Program-made: the position numbers and the translations under genes
From: Olavius sp. associated proteobacterium Delta 1
GTDB lineage: Bacteria > Desulfobacterota > Desulfobacteria > Desulfobacterales > JAFDCJ01
Direction of reading: 5' to 3'
Length of the DNA: 57,451 nt
Assembly: GCA_902749685.1 (NCBI GenBank)
Contig: CACVKW010000872.1
Coordinates: 1 to 57,451, forward strand
The notes under the pieces: generated by a model
Databases searched by the model: none
What the model was told of the DNA's origin: nothing
Seen by the model: only the letters and a program-made list of their open reading frames with translations
In this document: positions 24,340 to 32,943 of the stretch, piece after piece
Layout: every line of letters starts with the position of its first letter
Numbering within the stretch: the stretch's first letter is position 1

Positions 24340-26832
24340 TTAGCCGCACTTATTGAAGCCGCAGAAGTGACACATCATGCAGCCCTCTTCAAAACTAACG
24401 GTTTGGCCGCATTCCGGGCACTTTTCGCCCATCAGGCTATATTCGGTTTTGTGATTTTTTGGGGCATTATCTCCGGTCATATATTGTTTTTCCAGAACGC
24501 GGGAAATGGCATCCGGAATGGACAGCACCAGACCCCCGTCCTGAAAAATTGGATACTCGCCGCCAATCCCCTTTAGCTGATGGACAATTTTATCCACTTT
24601 GACGCCTGATCTCAGCGCCAATGACACCAGCCGCCCAATGGCTTCCGTCTTGGCGGTGGTGGAGCGGCCTGATTTGCCGATCGTGGCGAAAACTTCAAAC
24701 GGCCGTCCTTCGAATTCAGTTACGGTCACATACAGGTAGCCGTATCCCGTCTTAATTTTAGTGGTGTAACCGCCCAGGGTCTCCGGCCGTTCCTTGACAG
24801 CCGTCATAAATGGGCTATCAACCGTTTCTTCTTTGTGGGCAAACGAGAGGACCTGGTTTTCCTTGCTGCCGTCCCGGTAAATCGTGACCCCTTTGCAACC
24901 TAATTCATAGGCTAAATTATATACTTTTTTGACGTCCTCCACCGTGGCATCGTGGGGTAGATTGACGGTTTTGGATACGGCGTTGTCAGTGTATTTTTGG
25001 AAAGCGGCCTGCATGCGGATGTGCCAGTCCGGTGACACATCATGAGCCGTTACAAACACGTTGCGGACATCTTCGGGTATCTCCGGAAGGTCGTGAATAC
25101 TTCCTTTTTTGGCGATTTCGTCCATCAAACCACGGCTGTAGAAGCCTCTTTCACGGGCGATCTTTTCAAAATAGGGGTTTACTTCCAGCAGCTTGTCGTT
25201 ATCCATGACCGTGCGCACAAAACTCAGCGCGAATAGCGGTTCTATTCCACTGGAGCATCCTGAAATTATGCTTAGCGTGCCGGTGGGCGCAATGGTGGTG
25301 GTTGTCGCATTGCGGTACTTGATCCCCTGGTCTTTGAATATGCTTTTGTCGTAGTGATTAAATGGGCCTCTTTCCTGTGCCAGGGTTTGTGACGCATCAT
25401 GGGCCGTTTCCTGGATGAAGCCCATCACGGATTCGGCAGTTTCCAGGGCCGCTTCGGAATTATACGGAATGTTCAACTGGTAAAGCATGTCGGCGAAACC
25501 CATCACCCCCAGGCCGATTTTACGGTTGCCCTTAACCATTTCAGTGATTTCAGGCAACGGATATTTTGACATTTCAATGGTGTTGTCGAGAAAGCGGACC
25601 GACAGATCGACGATGTCCTTCAGTCCCTCATAGTCGATCATTGGTCCGTCTCCGTTTTCAAGTACAAACTTGGCCAGGTTGATGGAGCCCAGATTGCATG
25701 CCTCAAGGGGCAGCAGGGGTTGCTCACCACAGGGATTGGTGCTCTCGATGTCACCGAGGGCGGGCGTGGGGTTGTCGCGGTTAATTCGGTCTAAAAAGAT
25801 GATTCCCGGGTCGCCGTTTTTCCAGGCCTGTTTCACCAAGGTGTCGTAGACTTCGCGGGCATTTAATTTGCCGACCGCTGTTTGGTCCTGCGGTTCAACC
25901 AGTCCGTAATCCACGCCATCGGCTGCCGCTTTCATGAATTCATCGGTTACACCCACCGATATATTGAAATTGTTCAATTCCCGGTTTTTCCGTTTGCTGT
26001 GAATAAACTCCATGATATCCGGGTGATCCACCTTTAAAATGGCCATGTTGGCGCCACGGCGGGTGCCACCCTGTTTAACCTGTTCGGTGGCGGTGTTAAA
26101 AATTTTCATAAATGAAACGGGGCCCGACGCCACACCCCCGGTAGTTCCAACGGTGCTGTTTTTCGGGCGCAGCCGGGAGAAGGCGAAACCCGTCCCACCA
26201 CCGGATTTATGTATGAGGGCCGCGTTTCGCAGGGCGCCGAATATCCCCTCCATGCTGTCTTCGACCGGCAAAACAAAACAGGCGGCCAACTGACCCAGTC
26301 TGCGTCCGGCATTCATGAGGGTAGGGGAGTTGGGTAAAAATTTAAACTCGGTCATAATCCGGTAAAACAATTCCTGCACTTCCGCTATGCGGTTTTCATC
26401 GTCGTCGAATTTTTTTTCGGCTTTGGCGATGTGGCGGGCAACCCGCTGGAACATGCGATCCGGTGTCTCGGTGACTTTGCCCTGGCTGTCTTTTTTCAGG
26501 TACCGTCTGCGAAGGACCCTTCGGGCATTGTCCGAGAGAATCAGGCGGTTTTTAAAAAAGATGGATTGGTCCAACCGGGTGGGAGACGGCTTGGTCAATC
26601 CGTACTCCAGCAACTTGGATTCGATCATCTTTTCGATCATCGACATGGTGATCGTTTGAAACTCCATGCGGGTGATTTCTTCCCGCAAAGAGCGGCTGAT
26701 GCCCAAGGCCTGATCCGTATCAATGGGGTTGTCCCTTATCAGGATATCCGAAAACAGTTGATCATCCCACATGTGGGTGCCCAAATCAAAACGCCCCTCG
26801 TTAGTAACCAGAAATTTACCTTTCTGCCCCAT
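24340..26832 (-). CDS. nrdJ: Adenosylcobalamin-dependent (class II) ribonucleotide reductase
   Basis: An 830-residue class II ribonucleotide reductase that makes deoxyribonucleotides using a B12-generated radical, suited to anaerobic life. Motifs include FLPNSPTLMNAGRRLGQLAACFVLP (first active-site Cys), GGTGFAFSRLRPKNS, NPCGEQPLLPLEACNLGSINL (central catalytic Cys and Glu), and ATTTTIAPTGTLSIISGCSSGIEP. The C-terminal zinc ribbon (CPECGQTVSFEEGCMMCHFCGF) carries the shuttle cysteines. The N-terminal 60 residues resemble a partial ATP-cone. The frame could start at a TTG 18 bp upstream, but ATG 26832 follows an AGGAGA ribosome-binding site. No cobalamin riboswitch was recognised upstream. Confidence 0.95.
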   Translation of the reverse strand: MGQKGKFLVTNEGRFDLGTHMWDDQLFSDILIRDNPIDTDQALGISRSLREEITRMEFQTITMSMIEKMIESKLLEYGLTKPSPTRLDQSIFFKNRLILSDNARRVLRRRYLKKDSQGKVTETPDRMFQRVARHIAKAEKKFDDDENRIAEVQELFYRIMTEFKFLPNSPTLMNAGRRLGQLAACFVLPVEDSMEGIFGALRNAALIHKSGGGTGFAFSRLRPKNSTVGTTGGVASGPVSFMKIFNTATEQVKQGGTRRGANMAILKVDHPDIMEFIHSKRKNRELNNFNISVGVTDEFMKAAADGVDYGLVEPQDQTAVGKLNAREVYDTLVKQAWKNGDPGIIFLDRINRDNPTPALGDIESTNPCGEQPLLPLEACNLGSINLAKFVLENGDGPMIDYEGLKDIVDLSVRFLDNTIEMSKYPLPEITEMVKGNRKIGLGVMGFADMLYQLNIPYNSEAALETAESVMGFIQETAHDASQTLAQERGPFNHYDKSIFKDQGIKYRNATTTTIAPTGTLSIISGCSSGIEPLFALSFVRTVMDNDKLLEVNPYFEKIARERGFYSRGLMDEIAKKGSIHDLPEIPEDVRNVFVTAHDVSPDWHIRMQAAFQKYTDNAVSKTVNLPHDATVEDVKKVYNLAYELGCKGVTIYRDGSKENQVLSFAHKEETVDSPFMTAVKERPETLGGYTTKIKTGYGYLYVTVTEFEGRPFEVFATIGKSGRSTTAKTEAIGRLVSLALRSGVKVDKIVHQLKGIGGEYPIFQDGGLVLSIPDAISRVLEKQYMTGDNAPKNHKTEYSLMGEKCPECGQTVSFEEGCMMCHFCGFNKCG

Positions 26833-27397
26833 TGAACTTCTCCTATTCAAATACGAATTTGTTAATAATTTCTACCAACTGTATCAGGCGGCCGTTTTTA
26901 AACAATTTTAAATAGCTAAGTTGAGCGATAGTCGAGGTTTATTCGCTCTATTTAGGCAAAACAGACCAGCATAAAACAACATAGACCCTATTTTAGAATT
27001 TTCAACATAGGAATGTGACTTGGATGAAAAGGGCACCGTATGAATGCAAGTCGCATGCAGCAGGGTTTATGACCGATATTGAACGAGGTTACTCATTCGT
27101 TCGGCTTGCATTTATTTGATAGCGGCACCGTTTGAATCTATCAGGTCCAACAAATAGCCGTATTGGTTTTTGCCATACAAATCCCGCTGCAACGGGGTTG
27201 CAGGTTCAACCATTACTGTACTGACGTCCTCTTGCATTTTTGACCGATGGCCCCAAAAGCAAGCCATCCCGTACGGCGCTCGGGATGGTCGTTGACTCAA
27301 AACGCTTCAGTATTACATACTACATATTGTATGTCAATAAAAAAAATACCCCAATATATGTCATAATGGCAACAGGAATGACAAAAACAGGATGAAA
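26833..27397. other. Gene-free region upstream of nrdJ and the DUF234 ATPase
   Basis: No supported gene; a 62-codon minus-strand frame at 27112-27300 has no recognised family. It contains the nrdJ promoter region (AT-rich, near 26850-26990) and a palindromic ATACATA/TATGTAT patch near 27316-27336. The rightmost part grades into the repeat array described next. Confidence 0.55.
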
Positions 27398-27512
27398 ACT
27401 ATTTATATCGGCAAGGATTGTCTGCGGTGCCATGTTTGCCGATATACGTTAATAAATAGTAGATCGGCTAACATAGCTTGACATTCGATTCTTGCCGATC
27501 TATATCTTATGT
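27398..27512 (+). promoter_or_regulatory. Inverted-repeat operator array with leaderless promoter
   Basis: Four copies of a TTGCCGATmTA-type motif alternate in orientation: TATATCGGCAA (27404-27414) faces TTGCCGATATA (27436-27446), and TAGATCGGC (27460-27468) faces GCCGATCTA (27494-27502). A consensus-like promoter TTGACA (27478-27483), 17-nt spacer and TATATC (27501-27506) sits across the second pair. The predicted start of transcription coincides with the A of the ATG at 27513, so the mRNA would be leaderless; no ribosome-binding site is present. Confidence 0.6.
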
Positions 27513-28937
27513 ATGTTTATTGGGCGTAAATATGAACTAAAAATCATTGAACAAGCGATTGTTTCGAAACGTGCCGAACTTGGAATAGTATACGGGCGAA
27601 GACGAATCGGCAAAAGCACATTGCTTAAACAAGCCGCGCCAAAGAAGAACACGCTGTATTTTGAGGCCCTTCAAGGTGTGTCCTTGAAAAAACAAATCGA
27701 ACACTTTACCTACCAACTTTCCAAGCAAACCGGCACGCCGATAATTCTTGCCCGCAACTGGCACGAAGCTTTCGACGCCTTGACCCTGCATATCAAAAAA
27801 AAGCGGTGTTATATTGTTTTTGACGAGTTTCCATGGATGGCAGCAGGAAGAAGTGAACTCGTTGCTTTATTTAAATATTATTGGGATAACCATTGGAAAC
27901 AGAATCCGAATCTGACTGCGGTAATTTGTGGTTCCGTTGCCAGTTTTATACTAAACCATATTGTTCATTCAAAAGCGCTTCATAACAGAAAAACATTTGA
28001 AATTAGGCTGCAACCGTTATTAGCTGACGAATCAAAGCTATTTTTTAAAAATTTGCGGTCAGAACACGAGATATCTAAATTCTTAATAGTTTTCGGAGGT
28101 ATTCCAAAATATCTGGAGCAGATCGATCCTCACACATCTTTCGAAAACAACATCGACCAGCTGTGTTTTCAAAAAAACGGGTTCTTCATAAACGAATTTG
28201 AAACCATATTCAAAGAGCAGTTTAAAGTTATCAAAACCTATGAAAAAATTGCACGCGAGTTGGCAAAAAAAAAGTGCTCCAAAGAAGAGTTAAGCAAAAA
28301 ACTAAATTTAGGTTCGGGTGGTGGGTTAACCGAATATTTGAAAACACTCGAAAAAGCCGATTTTGTGAAAATATTTACCCCTGTATCGCCCTTGACCAGA
28401 CAGGACCTAAAAACAAAAGCCAATGTTTTGTGGGATGAGTGGCTGCGATTCTATTTCAGATATATGGAACCCAATAAAAAAATTATTGCGATGAATACAA
28501 AGCCGGGTCTGTTCAACCAGCTTGCGGGAAAAAGCTTAGATACCTTTTTGGGCTTGTCCTTTGAGCAACTTTGTATGAAAAACCTGCCCGCACTTCTTGA
28601 CAGCATTGGGTGCGACATACATCAGATCATTAATTTCGGGCCGTTTTTCAGACAGCGAGGTCGAGGAAAAAATAAAGAAGAAGGGCTCCAAATCGACATC
28701 CTGCTCCATAGAAAAGGGCAAATTCTCACTTTATTTGAATGCAAGTATTCAACAAAGCCTGTTGGCACGACAGCCATTTCAGAGGTGGAGCGTAAAATCA
28801 GGTTTCTGAAAGCGCCCCGGAATTTTACAGTTGAAAGGGTACTGATAACCGGAAGCGGTATTACACCGGGGCTCCAGAGAAGCGATTATTTTCACCACAT
28901 TTTGGGGATCGAAGACCTTTTCAAGTCCTCTCATTAA
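27513..28937 (+). CDS. AAA-type ATPase with C-terminal DUF234 nuclease-like domain
   Basis: A 474-residue archaeal-type ATPase of the family that opens MFIGRKYELK. Walker A is VYGRRRIGKSTL (26-37), Walker B IVFDEFPWM, and sensor-like LTAVICGSVASFI follows. A winged-helix segment appears near 235-290 (KKKCSKEELSKKLNLGSGGG). The C-terminal DUF234 region has the PD-(D/E)xK-like LQIDILLHRKG ... LFECKY near residue 390-410, a possible nuclease core. Function in bacteria is not known; proposed roles are mobile-element or defence related. The Lys- and AT-rich composition differs from neighbours, suggesting transfer. ATG 27513 is used instead of a TTG 21 bp upstream. A paralogue lies at 52058-53485. 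Confidence 0.85.
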   Translation: MFIGRKYELKIIEQAIVSKRAELGIVYGRRRIGKSTLLKQAAPKKNTLYFEALQGVSLKKQIEHFTYQLSKQTGTPIILARNWHEAFDALTLHIKKKRCYIVFDEFPWMAAGRSELVALFKYYWDNHWKQNPNLTAVICGSVASFILNHIVHSKALHNRKTFEIRLQPLLADESKLFFKNLRSEHEISKFLIVFGGIPKYLEQIDPHTSFENNIDQLCFQKNGFFINEFETIFKEQFKVIKTYEKIARELAKKKCSKEELSKKLNLGSGGGLTEYLKTLEKADFVKIFTPVSPLTRQDLKTKANVLWDEWLRFYFRYMEPNKKIIAMNTKPGLFNQLAGKSLDTFLGLSFEQLCMKNLPALLDSIGCDIHQIINFGPFFRQRGRGKNKEEGLQIDILLHRKGQILTLFECKYSTKPVGTTAISEVERKIRFLKAPRNFTVERVLITGSGITPGLQRSDYFHHILGIEDLFKSSH

Positions 28938-29009
28938 GCAGCACTTAATTTGATACTTCTTCCCCACTGCTTCGATTCGCAGGCAGAAAATTACGCTGAA
29001 AAGGGATCA

Positions 29010-29564
29010 TTACTGCTGGCTCTTTTTCCACTCCTGATAGGCTTTAAATTCCTTCCATTCTAAAAATTCCTTATAGTTAGCCGAGCTGCGGGAGCCTTTC
29101 TGCCACTGCTGATATTCCTGGAATTCTTTAAAATCAGTCGAACCTTTGGCTGATTTTTTCCACTCCTGATATTCATGGAATTGGGCTTTTTCCTTTTGCC
29201 ACTGCTGGAATTCCTGAAACTCCTGGTAATCCCGGGCGCCGGCAGGCGTTTTGGCGGGATGCTGCGCACCGGCCTGAGAACCTGCCGCCACTGCTGCCGC
29301 GGCACCCGAAGATGCGGATGTATCGGTGGTTTTCTCACCTGCGGTCTCGGAGGTTTTGGCATCCGAATCTTTCGGAAAAACGCCACCCTTCTTGGAGTCG
29401 TAGACGGTGAGTTCCCCATCTTCGCCGGTAAAAATCCCGGGACCTTCTTTCATTTCACCCGCCGTCGGCTGGTAATCATAAGGTTTGGCATTGCAGCCGG
29501 CCCATGCAAAAAGTAGCCAGCCGGCCGCCAGAACCAGTGCACAATTTTTTTTGATTTTTAGCAT
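29010..29564 (-). CDS. Putative lipoprotein with aromatic-rich repeats
   Basis: A 184-residue secreted protein. A hydrophobic signal (CALVLAAGWLLFAWAG) ends at Cys24 in WAGC, a plausible though imperfect lipobox (Trp at -3). Residues 28-60 include KPYDYQPTAGEMKEGPGIF and GEDGELTVYDSKKG, followed by an Ala/Ser/Thr-rich linker (60-110). The C-terminal 73 residues are built from four related aromatic and charged repeats: YQEFQEFQQWQK, FHEYQEWKK, FKEFQEYQQWQK, and YKEFLEWKEFKAYQEWKK. No known domain is claimed. The gene begins 12 bp after the porin stop on the same strand, so it may form an envelope-localised partner, for instance tethering the porin or binding peptidoglycan (inference). Confidence 0.75.
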   Translation of the reverse strand: MLKIKKNCALVLAAGWLLFAWAGCNAKPYDYQPTAGEMKEGPGIFTGEDGELTVYDSKKGGVFPKDSDAKTSETAGEKTTDTSASSGAAAAVAAGSQAGAQHPAKTPAGARDYQEFQEFQQWQKEKAQFHEYQEWKKSAKGSTDFKEFQEYQQWQKGSRSSANYKEFLEWKEFKAYQEWKKSQQ

Positions 29565-29576
29565 CCTTGATACCCC

Positions 29577-30635
29577 TTAAAATTTCACCCGGCCACCGGC
29601 CATAAAGACGTTGATGTCGTCCGGGTCGCTGCCCTGATCAAGGTCCAGCATATATAGATAATAGGTACCATAGAATTCAACACTTTGCCAGGGGGTAAAT
29701 ACATAGGCAAGTCCCAGGGTGTCACCCTTGTCGTCTTTGTTCGATAAGCTCTCGGTGCGGGACCACTGAACGGATGCCGCGTGCTTCTCCAGGAATTGAT
29801 AACCCACCTTGCCGAAAATGTTCCACGGATCTGTATTGTCCTGTTTCTGATACGCGTACGAAGCGGTCAGGTTCAGTCCGAAGTCGAAAAGCATCGACGC
29901 CGATGAGCTGAACCGCCCGTCCCAGCTTTGGCTGCTGCCGCCATCAGACCAGCCGCCGGCGGCGGCAAATTTGGCCCATCCGAAATCACCGGCATAGCGC
30001 AGGGCCCCATCCCAAATGCTGCTGTTGCCCGTGCTGCCGGAGGCATAGAATCCCCAGAATTTGGGCGTGTCATAGCGCACCCGGTCCTTGCGGCTGAGGC
30101 CGTCGAAATTCGAACGGGAGCCGCCGACACTGATGCCGGTTCTAGCACCATTTTTCTGGAATTCGAAACCGCCACCGACATCCCCAACACTGGAATAGGC
30201 TGCAACTGTGGTACCGGATAAATCCACCTCGGAGGTGCTGTTGGCTGCCATGTCGCCCTGGCCCAGCCAGAGCTTGCCCCAGGGGGAGCCCACCCAGAAC
30301 TCCATTTTACGTTCGTTGAAATTAATATCCCCGACATCACCATCGAGATCCATATTCATATCGTTTGAGGCGTTGGACTTCATCTCAACTTCCCAAACGA
30401 TTCCAACGGATAAATCATAATCAAAATCATTGGATCCGGTAAACCGAAAGCGGGTCGAGGAGTTGCCGTTGTCCACAAAAAACCATTTGGCTGTATCGCC
30501 GTCATCGGCATACATGGCCCCCCGGTTGATCTGGCCGGAAATGGCAAAATCAACGGCATGGGCCGGCGAAATGATTAACATTGCTGCTGCCAGTGCCAAT
30601 GCCATGAAACCAATATGACTTTTCTTCTTCAACAT
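29577..30635 (-). CDS. Gram-negative outer-membrane porin
   Basis: A 352-residue porin-like protein. The signal peptide (MLKKKSHIGFMALALAAAML, cleaved after AHA at about residue 27) leads into a mature chain VDFAISGQINRGAMYADDGD. This has alternating amphipathic beta-strands, many aromatic residues and Asp-rich loops (DMNMDLDGDVGDIN), and ends in Phe (AGGRVKF), the sorting signal for the Bam complex. Strand-like segments such as WLGQGDMAAN and SVQWSRTESL fit a 16-strand general porin. It diffuses small solutes across the outer membrane; specificity unknown. The start has AGGAG upstream. It is the first gene of a two-gene unit with the repeat lipoprotein. Confidence 0.85.
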   Translation of the reverse strand: MLKKKSHIGFMALALAAAMLIISPAHAVDFAISGQINRGAMYADDGDTAKWFFVDNGNSSTRFRFTGSNDFDYDLSVGIVWEVEMKSNASNDMNMDLDGDVGDINFNERKMEFWVGSPWGKLWLGQGDMAANSTSEVDLSGTTVAAYSSVGDVGGGFEFQKNGARTGISVGGSRSNFDGLSRKDRVRYDTPKFWGFYASGSTGNSSIWDGALRYAGDFGWAKFAAAGGWSDGGSSQSWDGRFSSSASMLFDFGLNLTASYAYQKQDNTDPWNIFGKVGYQFLEKHAASVQWSRTESLSNKDDKGDTLGLAYVFTPWQSVEFYGTYYLYMLDLDQGSDPDDINVFMAGGRVKF

Positions 30636-31242
30636 GTTTTGCTCCTAATTTTTTTGCGAGTCATTACAAAAACGTTACCAATACAAAGCCTTTTTTCTTC
30701 AAACTGTGATGTTGGGCAGAATGTTTAGTCCATCTCCGCCACCTCCCTTCCCGGTTTGGATTTCATTGATTTATCAGGGTTAGACATTGCTAATTTCTCT
30801 TTGGTCGATAAATCAGCTGCAAGCGTAAGCAGGTTCAGATTTGACCTGAATCACTATTCTGTGTACCTAATAGTATTGGAATGACTCTATATCAAAGTAG
30901 GTCGTATCGATAAAGGTTATCTTTCACAAAAATCCATTAGGATTTTATTCGTTATGGTATGTAAAAATAAATAATTTTAGTAGCGGAACTGAATAGGGCA
31001 AACCCTGTAGTTGCGGAAAAAAAACACCTTATTTGAGAGGGATGCAAGAACTGAGTTCGCTTCGCATAAAATGGGAATGTTGGAATGCTGCAATAGTGGA
31101 ATTATGAATTAACGCGTTTTGGCCTCCGTCTTTTAGAGCCAACGGCTCGGATAGAGCATTGGGATGATGGGCCTATAGAAACAAGGAGCCACATATTTAT
31201 AATGGGTTATAGAATTTTCGGGACGTTTAATTAATGCGGAAA
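30636..31242. other. Gene-free porin upstream region
   Basis: A 607-bp spacer with no supported reading frame. It must hold the porin promoter (transcribed leftwards) and the end of the receiver gene. Small dyads occur (AAAATCC-attagg-ATTTT near 30940), but no convincing sigma-54 or other promoter was recognised. Confidence 0.5.
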
Positions 31243-31668
31243 TTAAAGGGAATGCCCTTGCGGTTGGTGCTGGTCCTGGAGGCTTTGATCCTTAACATTA
31301 AGATCTGTAAGAATAGTCTGAACCAGTGCAATCATATCTTCACCGGTCCAGTCATCCTTCGGGACCAGGTGCTCGACCCCTGATTGCTTCGCGGCCGCCT
31401 GATATTCCGGTAAATCATAACTCGTTAAAATGACGATAATAATATCCGGATGATCTATTTTTATATGGCGGGCAAGGTCCAGGCCGCTTTCCGATGGCAG
31501 GTGCATCTCGAGAAAAATTAAGTTCGGGCTGAAGTCCGGCACCATTGCCGAACCTTGACTGCCGTCAGATGCTTCCCGGATGTCAACGAACGGGAACCGG
31601 TTAACCAGAACTTTTTTCAACGATCGGCGAAACGGATCATTTGGATCGACGATTAATATTTTAAACAT
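31243..31668 (-). CDS. Stand-alone receiver-like protein with Glu at the phosphorylation site
   Basis: A 141-residue CheY-like receiver with no output domain. The acidic pocket is VDPND (Asp8, Asp11), the Thr/Ser switch is ILTSYD (Thr82) and the conserved Lys is in LVPKDD (Lys104). The phospho-acceptor position, normally Asp in LLD-x-xMP, is Glu54 in LIFLEMHLP. Glu cannot be phosphorylated in the normal way and can mimic the phosphorylated state. The protein may thus be constitutively active or ligand-controlled. The C-terminal tail (LNVKDQSLQDQHQPQGHSL) is probably unstructured. It is divergent from the NarL-type regulator, with a hairpin between them. Confidence 0.85.
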   Translation of the reverse strand: MFKILIVDPNDPFRRSLKKVLVNRFPFVDIREASDGSQGSAMVPDFSPNLIFLEMHLPSESGLDLARHIKIDHPDIIIVILTSYDLPEYQAAAKQSGVEHLVPKDDWTGEDMIALVQTILTDLNVKDQSLQDQHQPQGHSL

Positions 31669-31775
31669 TTGGGGGTACCCCGTGATCTGGCTGCTGGTAT
31701 GAATCTAAGAAGCTGGTCAGAAATAACGCTGCGGACTTAGGATCTAATAACCAAATAATACATTAACGAATAACG

Positions 31776-31804
31776 CTTAATTGAGCGTTATTGGCTCAAT
31801 TAAG
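31776..31804. promoter_or_regulatory. Palindrome between divergent response-regulator genes
   Basis: CTTAATTGAGC-gttattg-GCTCAATTAAG is a perfect 11-bp stem with a 7-nt loop, located between the divergently transcribed receiver gene (start 31668) and NarL-type gene (start 31942). It could be a shared operator. No T-run favours termination. Confidence 0.55.
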
Positions 31805-31941
31805 GTACTGCTGAAAGTTCAATAACATAGTTTACTAAAAAATCGGGGCGTGATAAATAGAGTGAACACTGTATATTTAACGCAATTTTGCTGTATTTTC
31901 CTTTTTTTAGGTCCGCATACTACCAGCAGTAGAGGGAAGTC

Positions 31942-32598
31942 ATGGAAAATAAACTGAGCATTGTGCTGGCCGACGACCATACGATCCTGCGTGAAGGCTT
32001 GCGGGCGCTGCTGACTGCCGATTCAAGCTTTGAGATTATCGGTGAAGCCCGGGACGGCCGCGAAGCCGTGCGTTGCGTTGAAAAGCTGGGACCGGATCTT
32101 TTATTGATGGACCTTTCGATGCCCCGCATGAGTGGCATGGACGCGATTCGGGAGATAAAAAAGCGCTATCCTGAAACCAAAATCATTGCCCTGACCGTTC
32201 ACAAAACAGAGGAATATCTCCTGACTACACTTCAGGCCGGAGCCGACGGCTTCGTTCTCAAAGACGCGACCCATGGAGAGCTTATCACAGCCATCAAAAG
32301 CGTGATGGGAGGAAAATCCTATCTCAGCCCCGGTGTTTCGGAAAAGGTTATCGAAGGCTATCTGGAAGGCAAAAAGAGCACCCGATCCCTCTCCTCCTGG
32401 GAATCGCTTTCACAGCGCGAACGGGAAGTGCTGAAACTGATCGCCGAAGGCTACAAGAACAAAGAGATCGCCGAGGATCTATGCATCAGCTTAAAAACCG
32501 TGGAAAAACACCGGGCCAACCTGATGAAAAAGCTGGATCTTCACAATGCGGCGGCGTTGACGGTTTATGCGGTGGATAAAGGGCTTGTAAACAGATAA
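31942..32598 (+). CDS. NarL/FixJ-family response regulator
   Basis: A 218-residue transcription regulator. The receiver domain (1-120) has the acidic pair in ADDHTILREGL, phospho-acceptor Asp in LLLMDLSMPRMSG, and Lys in GFVLKDATHGEL. The LuxR-type helix-turn-helix (about 150-215) shows LSQREREVLKLIAEGYKNKEIAEDL and LKTVEKHRANLMKKL. It is activated by phosphorylation from a HisKA_3 kinase; the only such kinase in the window lies at 35460-37088, beyond a toxin-antitoxin block. A GAGGGAAG ribosome-binding site precedes the ATG. Target genes are not evident, but the neighbouring porin is a candidate. Confidence 0.92.
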   Translation: MENKLSIVLADDHTILREGLRALLTADSSFEIIGEARDGREAVRCVEKLGPDLLLMDLSMPRMSGMDAIREIKKRYPETKIIALTVHKTEEYLLTTLQAGADGFVLKDATHGELITAIKSVMGGKSYLSPGVSEKVIEGYLEGKKSTRSLSSWESLSQREREVLKLIAEGYKNKEIAEDLCISLKTVEKHRANLMKKLDLHNAAALTVYAVDKGLVNR

Positions 32599-32943
32599 AA
32601 ATTGAAATTTTATCCAAAAGCTGTCTCAAAAAAGCATTTTACGCCCAATGGCCGCGTTACGATTCAGTCTTAAATGCTCACGTACTAACGTGTACGCTCC
32701 GCTTTAAAGCAGAATCGACGCCTTGCCCTTTGACGTAAACTACAATTTTGAAATAGCTTTTGTTTTAAGTTATAGATTCAGGAAGATCGTAACTCTCTGA
32801 ATGATAGAGGTGCCGCTAACTGGCATTCTATTTGACATTTTTATCGTCATATTGCATGCCAAATGACGAAGCACTTGTTTAGAATTATTTTAATACTTAA
32901 TTATTATTTTTCATTCCTCTCAGTGCGTCTGTCATATAACGTT
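32599..32943. repeat. Dispersed palindromic repeat in a gene-free stretch
   Basis: The arms AAAAGCTGTCTCAAAA (32616-32631) and TTTTGAAATAGCTTTT (32746-32761) pair with two mismatches around a 114-bp core. The core carries AATGCTCACGTACTAACGTG and TACGCTCCGCTTTAAAGC, phrases I know from repeat families in deltaproteobacteria. The remainder of this 345-bp spacer holds no gene. Confidence 0.65.

Noticed and set aside
27112..27300. Minus-strand reading frame of 62 codons
   Set aside because: No recognisable domain; the sequence around it is non-coding spacer with small dyads.
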